Shown: piece after piece, positions 1 through 7,449 of the stretch
Numbering within the stretch: the first letter of the stretch is position 1
Layout: each line of letters starts with the position of its first letter
Origin: Amycolatopsis methanolica 239
GTDB taxonomy: Bacteria > Actinomycetota > Actinomycetes > Mycobacteriales > Pseudonocardiaceae
Direction of reading: 5' to 3'
DNA length: 64,000 nt
Assembly: GCF_000739085.1 (NCBI RefSeq)
Contig: NZ_CP009110.1
Location: 2,232,001 to 2,296,000 of the forward strand
Notes under the pieces: generated by a model
Told to the model about the DNA's origin: nothing
Databases searched by the model: none
The model's input: only the letters and a program-made list of their open reading frames with translations
Translations under genes and position numbers: made by a program

Positions 1-1
1 G

Positions 2-619
2 ACGTGCTGCGCGCAGCCGATGGTCAACACCGGCTACCTCGACGAGGCCGTGCCGGTGGTGCGCAACTTCGTGGACGCGTTCGCCGGGTACGACGCGATC
101 GTGACCCCGTCCGGTTCGTGCGCGGGATCGGTGCGGCACCAGCACTCGATCGTCGCCCGGCGCAGCGGGGACGACCGGCTGGCCGCGACCGTCGCCGAGA
201 CCTCGCCGAAGGTGTACGAGCTGACCGAGTTCCTGGTCGACGTGCTCGGTGTTACGGACGTCGGTGCGTACTTCCCGCACCGCGTCACCTACCACCCGAC
301 CTGCCACTCATTGCGGATGCTCGGGGTCGGCGACCGGCCGCTGCGGCTGCTGCGCGAGGTGCGCGGGCTGGACTTGGTGGAGCTGCCCGCCGCGGACGAG
401 TGCTGCGGCTTCGGCGGCACGTTCGCGGTGAAGAACGCGGAGACCTCGACCGCAATGGGCGCGGACAAGGCGCGGCACGTGCTGGACACCGGCGCCGAGG
501 TGCTGGTGGCCGGGGACAACTCGTGCCTGCTGCACATCGGCGGGCTGCTGTCGCGGCAGCGCACCGGGGTGCGTGTGATGCATCTGGCCGAAGTGCTCGC
601 GGGGACGGAGAGCTCATGA
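2..619 (+). CDS. lutA: LutA/YkgE-type (Fe-S)-binding protein of lactate oxidation, 5' end outside window
   Basis: The reading frame is open from the window edge, so the N-terminus is missing. The visible part carries cysteine-rich (CCG-domain) signatures: TCCAQP at the very start, PTCHS near residue 100 and DECCGFGG near residue 135, as in LutA, one of three subunits of the LutABC L-lactate oxidation complex. The family carries electrons through Fe-S clusters bound by such Cys motifs. The stop overlaps the lutB start (ATGA), indicating translational coupling in a lutABC operon. An ATG at 20 is in frame but lies after the conserved TCCAQP motif, so it is not the real start. Confidence 0.9.
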   Translation, partial: TCCAQPMVNTGYLDEAVPVVRNFVDAFAGYDAIVTPSGSCAGSVRHQHSIVARRSGDDRLAATVAETSPKVYELTEFLVDVLGVTDVGAYFPHRVTYHPTCHSLRMLGVGDRPLRLLREVRGLDLVELPAADECCGFGGTFAVKNAETSTAMGADKARHVLDTGAEVLVAGDNSCLLHIGGLLSRQRTGVRVMHLAEVLAGTESS

Positions 620-2076
620 GCGCCACTTTCGTTGGTATGCCTGCCTTTCCGGCGGCGGCGCGGGAGGCGTTGTCGGACACGCAACTGCGGCGCAACCTGG
701 CGCACGCGACCGGCACCATCCGCGCCAAGCGCGCCGCGGTCGTCGGCGAGGTCGACGAGTGGGAGGAGCTGCGCCTGGCCGGTGCGGCGATCAAGGACAA
801 CACGCTGCGCCACCTCGACGAGCACCTGCTGCGGCTGGAGGAGTCCCTGACCGACCGGGGCGCGACCGTGCACTGGGCGCGGGATGCCGCCGAGGCGTGC
901 GAAATCGTCGCGTCGATCGCGAAGCAGCACGCCGTCGACGAGGTCGTCAAGGTCAAGTCGATGGCGACGCAGGAGATCGGGCTCAACGAGGCGCTCGCCG
1001 CGCAGGGCATCACCGCGTGGGAGACCGACCTGGCCGAGCTGATCGTGCAGCTCGGCGACGACCTGCCCTCGCACATCCTGGTGCCCGCGATCCACCGCAA
1101 CCGCGCGGAGATCCGGGAGATCTTCCGCGACAAGATGGCCGCCGCGGGACGCCCGGCGCCCGACGACCTGTCCGACCGGCCGGCGGAGCTGGCGGGCGCG
1201 GCGCGGCTGCACCTGCGGGAGAAGTTCCTACGGGCGCGCATGGCGGTGTCCGGGGCGAACTTCGCGGTCGCCGAGACCGGGACGCTGGTCGTGGTCGAGT
1301 CCGAGGGCAACGGGCGGATGTGCCTGACGCTGCCCGAGGTGGTGGTGTCGGTGGTGGGCATCGAGAAGATCGTGCCCACCTGGTCCGATCTGGACGTGTT
1401 CCTGCAGCTGCTGCCCCGCTCCAGCACGGGGGAGCGGATGAACCCGTACACCTCGACGTGGTCGGGCGCGACCGAGGGCCAGGAGGCGCACGTAGTGCTG
1501 CTGGACAACGGCCGCACCCGCGCGCTGGCCGACGAAGTGGGGCGGCAGGCGCTGCGCTGCATCCGGTGCTCGGCCTGCCTGAACGTGTGCCCGGTGTACG
1601 AGCGCACCGGCGGGCACGCATACGGCTCGGTGTACCCGGGTCCGATCGGGGCGATCCTGAACCCGCTGCTGCGCGGCACCGGCGTCGACGACCAGGTGGA
1701 CTCGCTGCCGTACGCGTCCAGCCTGTGCGGCGCGTGCTTCGAGGCGTGCCCGGTGCGGATCGACATCCCGGAGGTGCTGGTGCACCTGCGGTCCAAAGTG
1801 GTCGATGCGCACCGGTCGGCGCCGAAGGCCGAGGCGGTGGCGATGAAGTCGGCGTCCTGGGTGCTGGCGGACTCGAAGCGCCTGGGCCTGGCCGAGCGCG
1901 GCCTGGGTCTCGCGGGCCGGTTGCTCGGGCGGTTCGGGCGCAAGGTGATGCCCGGCGGGCGGCGCGCGCTGGGCCGGTTGCCGTGGCCGGGTTCGTTGTG
2001 GAGCAACGCGCGGGACGTGCCGGCGCCGCCGGTGGAGTCGTTCCGCGCGTGGTGGCGCCGGGAGGGACGGCGATGA
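616..2076 (+). CDS. lutB: LutB iron-sulfur lactate oxidation protein
   Basis: 486 residues, usual length for LutB. The N-terminal two thirds form the LUD domain (VKVKSMATQEIGLNEAL region, later AETGTLVVVESEGN). A C-terminal 2x[4Fe-4S] ferredoxin segment follows, with CIRCSACLNVCPV and LCGACFEACPVRIDIPE. Together with LutA and LutC it is expected to oxidise L-lactate to pyruvate. The ATG at 616 is chosen because it overlaps the lutA stop; the frame is open upstream only as a shadow of lutA. The stop overlaps the lutC ATG by ATGA. Confidence 0.95.
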   Translation: MSATFVGMPAFPAAAREALSDTQLRRNLAHATGTIRAKRAAVVGEVDEWEELRLAGAAIKDNTLRHLDEHLLRLEESLTDRGATVHWARDAAEACEIVASIAKQHAVDEVVKVKSMATQEIGLNEALAAQGITAWETDLAELIVQLGDDLPSHILVPAIHRNRAEIREIFRDKMAAAGRPAPDDLSDRPAELAGAARLHLREKFLRARMAVSGANFAVAETGTLVVVESEGNGRMCLTLPEVVVSVVGIEKIVPTWSDLDVFLQLLPRSSTGERMNPYTSTWSGATEGQEAHVVLLDNGRTRALADEVGRQALRCIRCSACLNVCPVYERTGGHAYGSVYPGPIGAILNPLLRGTGVDDQVDSLPYASSLCGACFEACPVRIDIPEVLVHLRSKVVDAHRSAPKAEAVAMKSASWVLADSKRLGLAERGLGLAGRLLGRFGRKVMPGGRRALGRLPWPGSLWSNARDVPAPPVESFRAWWRREGRR

Positions 2077-2669
2077 GCGCGCGCGAGGAGATCCTCGGCC
2101 GGGTGCGTTCCGCGCTGGCCGCGACGGACCCGTCGGAGGCCCCGGTGCCGCGCGGCTACCGTTCGGTGGTGCCGGCGGGTGATGTGGTGGAGCTGTTCGC
2201 CGAGCGGCTGGTCGACTACCGGGCCGAGCTGACCCGGTGCACGGCGGACACCCTCCCCGCGGCGCTCGCCGACGCGCTGGGCACCGCCGAGTCCGTCCTG
2301 GTGCCGGACGGTTTCCCCTGGGAGGTGCCGGGTGGCGTCCCGGACACCGGGCAGTCCGCGGCGGAGCTGGACCGGCTGGACGCGGTGGTGACCCTGGCGG
2401 CGCTGGCGATCGCGACGACGGGCACGATAGTGCTGGACCACGGGCGGGGGCAGGGGCGCCGGGTGGTGAGCCTGGTGCCGGACCGGCACGTGTGCGTGCT
2501 GCGGACGGACCAGATCGTGCCCGGCGTGCCCCAGGCCGTGGCGGCGCTGTCCCCGGACCGGCCGCAGACGTGGATCAGCGGCCCCAGCGCGACGAGCGAC
2601 ATCGAGCTGAACCGGGTCGAGGGCGTGCACGGGCCGCGCACGCTGCACGTGCTGCTGGTGTCGTCGTGA
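2073..2669 (+). CDS. lutC: LutC, LUD-domain lactate utilisation protein
   Basis: 198 residues, one LUD domain. Typical elements are MSAREEILGRVRSAL at the N-terminus, an ATTGTIVLDHGRGQGRR segment near residues 110-130 and the C-terminal GPSATSDIELNRVEGVHGP motif. It is the third member of lutABC. The ATG overlaps the lutB stop and its own stop overlaps the GTG of the next gene, so four genes are chained by 4-bp overlaps. Confidence 0.94.
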   Translation: MSAREEILGRVRSALAATDPSEAPVPRGYRSVVPAGDVVELFAERLVDYRAELTRCTADTLPAALADALGTAESVLVPDGFPWEVPGGVPDTGQSAAELDRLDAVVTLAALAIATTGTIVLDHGRGQGRRVVSLVPDRHVCVLRTDQIVPGVPQAVAALSPDRPQTWISGPSATSDIELNRVEGVHGPRTLHVLLVSS

Positions 2670-2878
2670 CGAGCGCGCAGCGCCCGGACACCTTGCCACA
2701 GGCTGACCTGGAGCTGCTGGAACTGCTCGCGGACGGCCTCCCGCTGGACGCCATCGCCCGGCGCCTGGACCTGTCGGAGCGCACGGCGCGGCGGCGGTTG
2801 CGGGCGATCTGCGACCGGCTCGGCTTCGCCGCACCGATCCAGGCCGTGGTATGGGCCGCCCGGCGCGGCCTCCTCTGA
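2666..2878 (+). CDS. Small LuxR/HTH-type DNA-binding protein coupled to lutC
   Basis: 70 residues starting at a GTG that overlaps the lutC stop. The sequence is essentially one helix-turn-helix: LADGLPLDAIARRLDLSERTARRRLRAI resembles the GerE/LuxR effector domain, followed by RLGFAAPIQAVVWAARRGLL, typical of the last helix of LuxR HTH domains. There is no receiver or sensor domain. The overlap suggests co-translation with the lactate genes; a regulatory role for lut is an inference. A hairpin follows about 40 bases downstream. Confidence 0.72.
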   Translation: MTSAQRPDTLPQADLELLELLADGLPLDAIARRLDLSERTARRRLRAICDRLGFAAPIQAVVWAARRGLL

Positions 2879-2918
2879 CCCCGCCCGCACCCCACCCGCA
2901 GAACTCGCACGCCTGATG

Positions 2919-2952
2919 CGTGGGACTCGCGCGAGCCTCCGCGAGTCCCACG
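2919..2952 (+). terminator. Perfect 13-bp hairpin downstream of the lut operon
   Basis: CGTGGGACTCGCG, an 8-base loop, then CGCGAGTCCCACG form a perfect 13-bp stem. It lies about 40 bases after the stop of the last lut-operon gene and can end that transcript. There is no U-tract, as is usual for GC-rich actinomycete terminators. The right arm is also the start of the tandem repeat at 2941. Confidence 0.5.
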
Positions 2953-3003
2953 TTCGCGGCCGTGAGTCCTGCGTTCGCAGACGTGAGTTCTGCGGCGTAC
3001 GCC
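2941..3003. repeat. Three tandem degenerate 21-bp repeats
   Basis: Three consecutive units share the core G(C/T)GAGT(C/T)C(C/T)(A/G)CGTTCGC: units begin near 2941, 2962 and 2983, the third being shorter at its core. Inverted relatives (GCAGAACTCGCAC and GCGTGGGACTCGCG) lie just upstream at 2898-2931. The arrangement is intergenic and non-coding. Positions may be off by one base. Confidence 0.55.
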
Positions 3004-3114
3004 CCCCGCGCGGGCGTTCCGGCGGCGATCGGGTTGACCGGAATCGGACACCGATCTTGTTCCGGACGTGAAGTCCCGTAACGTTCCCTCGGGTTTGAAA
3101 CGATTCACCATCGA

Positions 3115-3213
3115 ATCAAGCACCCCTACCTGGACGGCGCGGTCGCGGACTTCCGGCTGTACGGCCGGGAGGTGCCCGCCGCCGACGTCCGGGAGGTGGC
3201 CACGGGCAGCTGA
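3115..3213 (+). pseudogene. C-terminal scrap of a LamG/concanavalin-like lectin domain
   Basis: One frame reads YLDGAVADFRLYGREVPAAD followed by VREVATGS and a stop. This matches the closing strand of LamG/concanavalin A-like lectin domains (usually LD-x-hydrophobic-R-hydrophobic-Y-x-R-x-L-x-x-x-E). The region upstream has no matching start or remaining domain, so it is read as the 3' remnant of a deleted secreted carbohydrate-binding protein. Confidence 0.5.
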
Positions 3214-3302
3214 CGCGACGTCCGGAAACCGCCGGCCTGGTCGTTCCCTCCGGTTCGACGGAATCGATCGGGTGAAGGCCTGCGGCTCCGGCCCGGCGCC
3301 CA

Positions 3303-3308
3303 TACCAT
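3303..3308 (+). promoter_or_regulatory. -10 box TACCAT of a leaderless SDR transcript
   Basis: TACCAT lies exactly six bases before the ATG at 3315. There is no Shine-Dalgarno sequence, consistent with a leaderless mRNA. The same spacing recurs at other genes in this window. Confidence 0.5.
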
Positions 3309-3314
3309 CGCTGC

Positions 3315-4109
3315 ATGCGTCTCGATCTGAGCGGGAAGACGGCCCTGGTCACCGGTTCCACGCAGGGCATCGGCGCGGCGATCGCGCTCGGGCTGGCGCG
3401 GGCGGGCGCCCGGGTCGCCGTGAACGGCCGCGGCGCGGACAAGGTGACGAAGGCGATCGAGCAGCTGACCGCCGAGGTGCCCGACGCCCAGGTGGTGCCG
3501 GTGGTCGCCGACCTCGCGAGCGAGCAGGGCGCCCGTGACGCGGTGGACCAGCTGCCGCGCGCCGACATCCTGGTCAACAACCTGGGCATCTTCGACTCGG
3601 CCGATCCGCTGGAGATCAGCGACGACGAGTGGCGCCGGTACTTCGAGGTGAACGTGCTCGCCGCGGTGCGGCTCACCCGCGCCTACCTGCCCGGCATGAC
3701 CGAGCGGGGCTGGGGCCGCGTCCAGTACATCGCGAGCGACTCGGCGATCGTCATCCCCGCCGAGATGATCCACTATGGCATGTCGAAAACGGCGCTGCTG
3801 GGCGTTTCCCGTGGGTTCGCGAAGGCCGCCGCGGGCACCGGGGTGACCGTGAACGCGGTCATCGCCGGGCCGACGCACACCGGCGGCGTGCGGGACTTCG
3901 TGTACCAGCTCGTCGACCGGAACCTGCCGTGGGACGAGGCGCAGAAGGAGTTCATGCGTAAGCACCGGCCGCAGTCGTTGCTGCAGCGTCTGATCGAGCC
4001 GGAGGAGATCGCGAACATGGTGGTCTACCTCAGCTCGCCGCAGGCCTCGGCGACGACCGGGGCGGCGGTGCGCGTGGACGGCGGATACGTGGATTCGATC
4101 GTGCCCTGA
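3315..4109 (+). CDS. Short-chain dehydrogenase/reductase (SDR) oxidoreductase
   Basis: 264 residues, classical SDR length. The cofactor motif TGSTQGIG is at residues 13-20, NNLGI corresponds to the NNAG motif, the catalytic Ser lies in IASDS, and YGMSK puts the catalytic Tyr at 154 and Lys at 158. It most likely reduces or oxidises a carbonyl/hydroxyl substrate with NAD(P)(H); the substrate cannot be read from sequence. The start is supported by a -10 box six bases upstream. A flavoprotein gene follows after 18 bases, probably co-transcribed. Confidence 0.9.
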   Translation: MRLDLSGKTALVTGSTQGIGAAIALGLARAGARVAVNGRGADKVTKAIEQLTAEVPDAQVVPVVADLASEQGARDAVDQLPRADILVNNLGIFDSADPLEISDDEWRRYFEVNVLAAVRLTRAYLPGMTERGWGRVQYIASDSAIVIPAEMIHYGMSKTALLGVSRGFAKAAAGTGVTVNAVIAGPTHTGGVRDFVYQLVDRNLPWDEAQKEFMRKHRPQSLLQRLIEPEEIANMVVYLSSPQASATTGAAVRVDGGYVDSIVP

Positions 4110-4127
4110 CCGCCCCTGGGAGGCGTC

Positions 4128-5417
4128 GTGACCAAGCGCATCGTGATCGTCGGGGGCGGTTTCGCCGGCTTTTCGGCGGCCCATGCACTGCTCAAGACCC
4201 TCCCGCCGGATTCCGGCACGGAGATCGTGCTGGTCAACCGCACCGACTACTTCCTGTACCTGCCGTTGCTGCCCGAGGTGGCGGCCGCGGTGATCGACCC
4301 GCGGCGTGTCACCGTGTCGCTGCCCGCCGCGCTGCCCGGGATCCGGCTCGCGCTCGGCGAGGTGACGGCGCTGGCGCTGGAGGACCGCAAGCTGACGTAC
4401 GTGGACCCGGAGGGCACGTCGCGCGGGCTCGACTACGACCGCCTGATCATCGCGGTCGGCAGCGTCAACAAGCTGCTGCCGATTCCGGGCATCGCCGAGC
4501 ACGCGCACGGGTTCCGCAGCGTGTCGGAGGCGTTGTTCCTGCGTGATCACGTGATCCGGCAGGTCGAGCTGGCGGCGGACGCGGACGACCCGGCGGAGCG
4601 GGACGCGCACTGCACGTTCGTTGTGGTCGGCGCCGGCTACACCGGGACCGAGGTGGCCGCGCAGGGGCCGCTGTTCACCAGCGCCATCGCGCGGCACCAC
4701 CGCGAGCTGGACGGGCAGCGGATGCGGTGGCTGCTGCTGGACCTGGCGCCGAAGGTGCTGCCCGAGCTGGACCGCAGGCTGTCCCGCGCGGCGGACCGCG
4801 TGCTGCGGCGGCGGGGCGTGGAGATCATGACGGAGACGTCGGTGAAGGAGGCGACGACCGACGGCGTGCTGTTGACGACCGGGGATTTCGTGCCGACCCG
4901 GACGCTCGCGTGGTGCGTCGGCGTGCGCCCCGACCCGCTCGTGGAGGCCGCGGGTGTGGCGACGCAGCGTGGGCGGCTCTGCGTCGAGCCCACACTGGTC
5001 GTGCCCGGGCACCCGGAGGTGTTCGCCTGCGGGGACGCCGCGGCCGTCCCGGACCTGACCCGGCCGGGCGAGGTGACGGCGATGACGGCCCAGCACGCCA
5101 CGCGGCAGGGCACGCTGGCCGGGCTCAACGTGGCGGCGAGCCTGGGGTACGGCGAGGTGCGCCGGTACAAGCACCACGACCTCGGTTTCGTGGTCGACCT
5201 GGGCGGCGCGCAGGCGGCCGCCAACCCGTTGCACATCCCGCTGTCGGGCCTGCCGGCGAAGGCGGTGACCCGCGGCTACCACCTGCTGGCGATGCCGGGG
5301 AACCGCATCAGGACCGCGGTGGACTGGACCCTCGACGCGGCGATCGGCCGCCAGACGGTGCAGCTGGGGCTGGTCCGCTCGGACGAGGTACCACTGGAGA
5401 CGTCGAGCGTGCGCTGA
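4128..5417 (+). CDS. Type II NADH:quinone dehydrogenase-like FAD oxidoreductase
   Basis: 429 residues from a GTG with GGGAGG upstream. The N-terminal FAD-binding motif is VIVGGGFAGFSAA, the second dinucleotide motif VVGAGYTGTEVAA is near residue 170, and the C-terminal FAD motif VFACGDAAAVPDL is near residue 302. This two-Rossmann layout with a hydrophobic C-terminus (PLSGLPAKAVTRGYHLLAMPGNRIRT, read as two pieces) fits NDH-2-like enzymes that pass electrons from NADH to membrane quinone. Physiological role is inferred from the family only. Confidence 0.85.
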   Translation: MTKRIVIVGGGFAGFSAAHALLKTLPPDSGTEIVLVNRTDYFLYLPLLPEVAAAVIDPRRVTVSLPAALPGIRLALGEVTALALEDRKLTYVDPEGTSRGLDYDRLIIAVGSVNKLLPIPGIAEHAHGFRSVSEALFLRDHVIRQVELAADADDPAERDAHCTFVVVGAGYTGTEVAAQGPLFTSAIARHHRELDGQRMRWLLLDLAPKVLPELDRRLSRAADRVLRRRGVEIMTETSVKEATTDGVLLTTGDFVPTRTLAWCVGVRPDPLVEAAGVATQRGRLCVEPTLVVPGHPEVFACGDAAAVPDLTRPGEVTAMTAQHATRQGTLAGLNVAASLGYGEVRRYKHHDLGFVVDLGGAQAAANPLHIPLSGLPAKAVTRGYHLLAMPGNRIRTAVDWTLDAAIGRQTVQLGLVRSDEVPLETSSVR

Positions 5418-5596
5418 CGGTCCGGTTTGGACCTCGCGGAGATCCGGTCCCGCCGACTGGCGCGGACACTGGCAAACCGGGCCATCGGAGTGCTGGTGAA
5501 AACCTGCCACAAATTCCGAGGGAATCTGAATTCGTTGTAACGGTGGCGGGGGAAAGCGCGATCTGCGAGCCAGAACGGGACCGAGAAAGGCACGGC

Positions 5597-6751
5597 ATGG
5601 AGATCGCGGAGCGCGCCCAGGCGCTGGCACTCAAGATTCGGAAGCACAAGGCGGGCATCGAAACAGAGGAAGCCACTAAGAACGCGTTCGTGATGCCGTT
5701 CATCAGCACCGTTCTCGGATACGACGTCTTCAACCCGGCCGAGGTGATCCCCGAATTCACCGCGGATGTCGGCACCAAGAAGGGTGAGAAGATCGACTAC
5801 GCCATCGTGCACGATGGTCAGGTCCAGGTGCTCATCGAGGTCAAGAAGATCAATGATCCCTTGCGCATCGAGCACGCATCGCAGCTCTTCCGGTATTTCG
5901 CGGTCACGAACGCGCGCATCGCGATCCTGACGAACGGTGAGGTCTACGAGTTCTACACCGACCTCGACGCGCCCAACCGCATGGACTCCAAGCCCTTCCT
6001 GGTGCTGAACTTCTCGGACGTCGACGAGACTCTCCTGCCGGAACTCGCCAAGCTGGCGAAGGATTCCTTCAACCTGGAGTCGGTCATCAGCGCCGCCGGT
6101 GAACTGAAGTACATCGGCCAGTTGAAGCGCGTGTTGGCGGCTCAGTTCAAGCAGCCGGAGGACGAATGGGTGCGGTTCCTGACCACCCGGGTCTACGACG
6201 GCTCCTTCACCCAGCGGGTCCGCGACCAGTTCGTGCCCTTGGTCGACAAGGCCATGCGGCAGTTCCTCAACGAGCAGGTCAACGACAGGTTGAAGAACGC
6301 GCTGGGTGGCCCGGACGCGTACGTCAGCGTGTCGGCGGACGCGCCCGACCTCTCGGCCGCCCAGCCCGCTCCGGCTGCGCCTGCCGGTGAAGCGCCGCGG
6401 GATGTGACGACGACGGAGGAGGAGCTGGACGGTTACCGGATCGTCCGTGCGGTCGTCTGCAGCGAAGTTCCGGCTGCACGTGTCGTGGGACGTGACACGA
6501 AGACGTACTTCGGCGTCCTGCTCGACGACAACAACCGGAAGCCCATCGCGCGGCTCTGGTTCAACCGCAGCCAGAAGTACCTCGGCGTGTTCGACGAGAA
6601 CAAGGTCGAGACACGCATCCCCATCCAATCGACCGAGGACATCTACCAGCACGCTGACCACTTGCGGACGGCCGTGCGCCGGCATCTGGGTCGCGCTGCG
6701 GCGGCTGTGGAACCGAACGCCGGCGCCAGTCCGGTTCCCCTGCAAGCCTGA
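5597..6751 (+). CDS. Solitary PD-(D/E)XK (HsdR-N-like) restriction-type nuclease protein
   Basis: 384 residues. The N-terminal domain resembles the nuclease domain of type I restriction R subunits: Asp67 in EKIDYAI and Glu81-x-Lys83 in LIEVKK form a D...ExK site, followed by HASQLFRYFAVTNARIAILTN split over two strands. A central helical region, an Ala/Pro linker (about 265-285) and a distinct C-terminal domain (GYRIVRAVV...TYFGVLLDDN...ARLWFN) follow. No helicase, HsdM or HsdS is nearby. Codon choice is noticeably less GC-rich than the neighbours, hinting at acquisition. Start by ATG after GAAAGGCACGGC. Function in defence is inferred. Confidence 0.8.
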   Translation: MEIAERAQALALKIRKHKAGIETEEATKNAFVMPFISTVLGYDVFNPAEVIPEFTADVGTKKGEKIDYAIVHDGQVQVLIEVKKINDPLRIEHASQLFRYFAVTNARIAILTNGEVYEFYTDLDAPNRMDSKPFLVLNFSDVDETLLPELAKLAKDSFNLESVISAAGELKYIGQLKRVLAAQFKQPEDEWVRFLTTRVYDGSFTQRVRDQFVPLVDKAMRQFLNEQVNDRLKNALGGPDAYVSVSADAPDLSAAQPAPAAPAGEAPRDVTTTEEELDGYRIVRAVVCSEVPAARVVGRDTKTYFGVLLDDNNRKPIARLWFNRSQKYLGVFDENKVETRIPIQSTEDIYQHADHLRTAVRRHLGRAAAAVEPNAGASPVPLQA

Positions 6752-6755
6752 GTGA

Positions 6756-6792
6756 CAGCTCGCCCGGCCCGCTGGGCGGAGTCGGCGAGCTG
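6756..6792 (+). terminator. Hairpin after the nuclease-like gene
   Basis: CAGCTCGCC at 6756 pairs perfectly with GGCGAGCTG at 6784, and the loop contains a smaller GC stem. It begins five bases after the stop codon of the nuclease-like gene. Confidence 0.5.
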
Positions 6793-6936
6793 CTCCCTTC
6801 ACGCACGCAGTCGCCCGGACGCACCGGTGCGCGTGCACGTCCACGCCCTCGAACCCCCGCGCCCTTGACTTCCGCGCCACGCGGGACCAAGCTGTCCGTC
6901 AGACGGACACTGGTCCGAAAGTGAAGAGGTGCGGTG

Positions 6937-7446
6937 ATGGACCTCGGTCTGGCGCTGCTGCGGCTCCTGCTCGCCGCGTTGCTGTTCGGCCACAGCACGC
7001 AGAAACTGCTGGGCTGGTTCCACGGCGCCGGCCGCACTGGCACCGCCCAGGTTTTCGAACAGTGGGGCTTCGTTCCGGGGCTCAGGCTCGTCGTCGTCGC
7101 GGGGGTGGCTGAGCTCGCCGGCGCCGCGAGCCTCGCGCTGGGGCTGCTCACCCCCGGCGGCTCGGCGGTGATCATCGGCACGATGGCCGTCGCCGCGGTT
7201 GCCACCGCTCCCAACGGCTTCTGGGCGCAGCGGGGCGGCTGCGAGGTGCCCTTCTGCTACGGCGCGCTCGCCCTCGTGCTCGCGTTCACCGGGCCCGGCG
7301 CCTGGTCCGTGGACCACGCCCTGAACCTGACCTTCGGCCCGTGGTGGGGCCTCGGCGCGCTCGCGCTCGGGCTGCTCGCCGCCGCCGTCCCCCTCACTGC
7401 CCGCGCCCGCGTGCTGCGCGCACGGGCCACGACCACCACGAGGTGA
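6937..7446 (+). CDS. DoxX family membrane protein
   Basis: 169 residues with four hydrophobic segments (about 5-22, 48-75, 80-95 with FWAQRGGCEVPFCYG between helices, and 135-155). The pattern RLLLAALLFGHSTQKLLGWF near the N-terminus is characteristic of DoxX/SURF4-like proteins. The ATG at 6937 is preferred over the GTG at 6934 because AAGAGG then lies seven bases upstream. The stop is three bases before the amidohydrolase start, so it may head that operon. Its function is not established. Confidence 0.85.
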   Translation: MDLGLALLRLLLAALLFGHSTQKLLGWFHGAGRTGTAQVFEQWGFVPGLRLVVVAGVAELAGAASLALGLLTPGGSAVIIGTMAVAAVATAPNGFWAQRGGCEVPFCYGALALVLAFTGPGAWSVDHALNLTFGPWWGLGALALGLLAAAVPLTARARVLRARATTTTR

Positions 7447-7449
7447 CCC

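Noticed and set aside
285-2951. Minus-strand open frame of 888 codons across lutABC
   Set aside because: It is a GC-rich shadow of lutA, lutB and lutC, with Arg/Pro-rich low-complexity translation and no domains.
6934-7446. GTG at 6934 as DoxX start
   Set aside because: It leaves only four bases to the AAGAGG site; ATG at 6937 gives better spacing.
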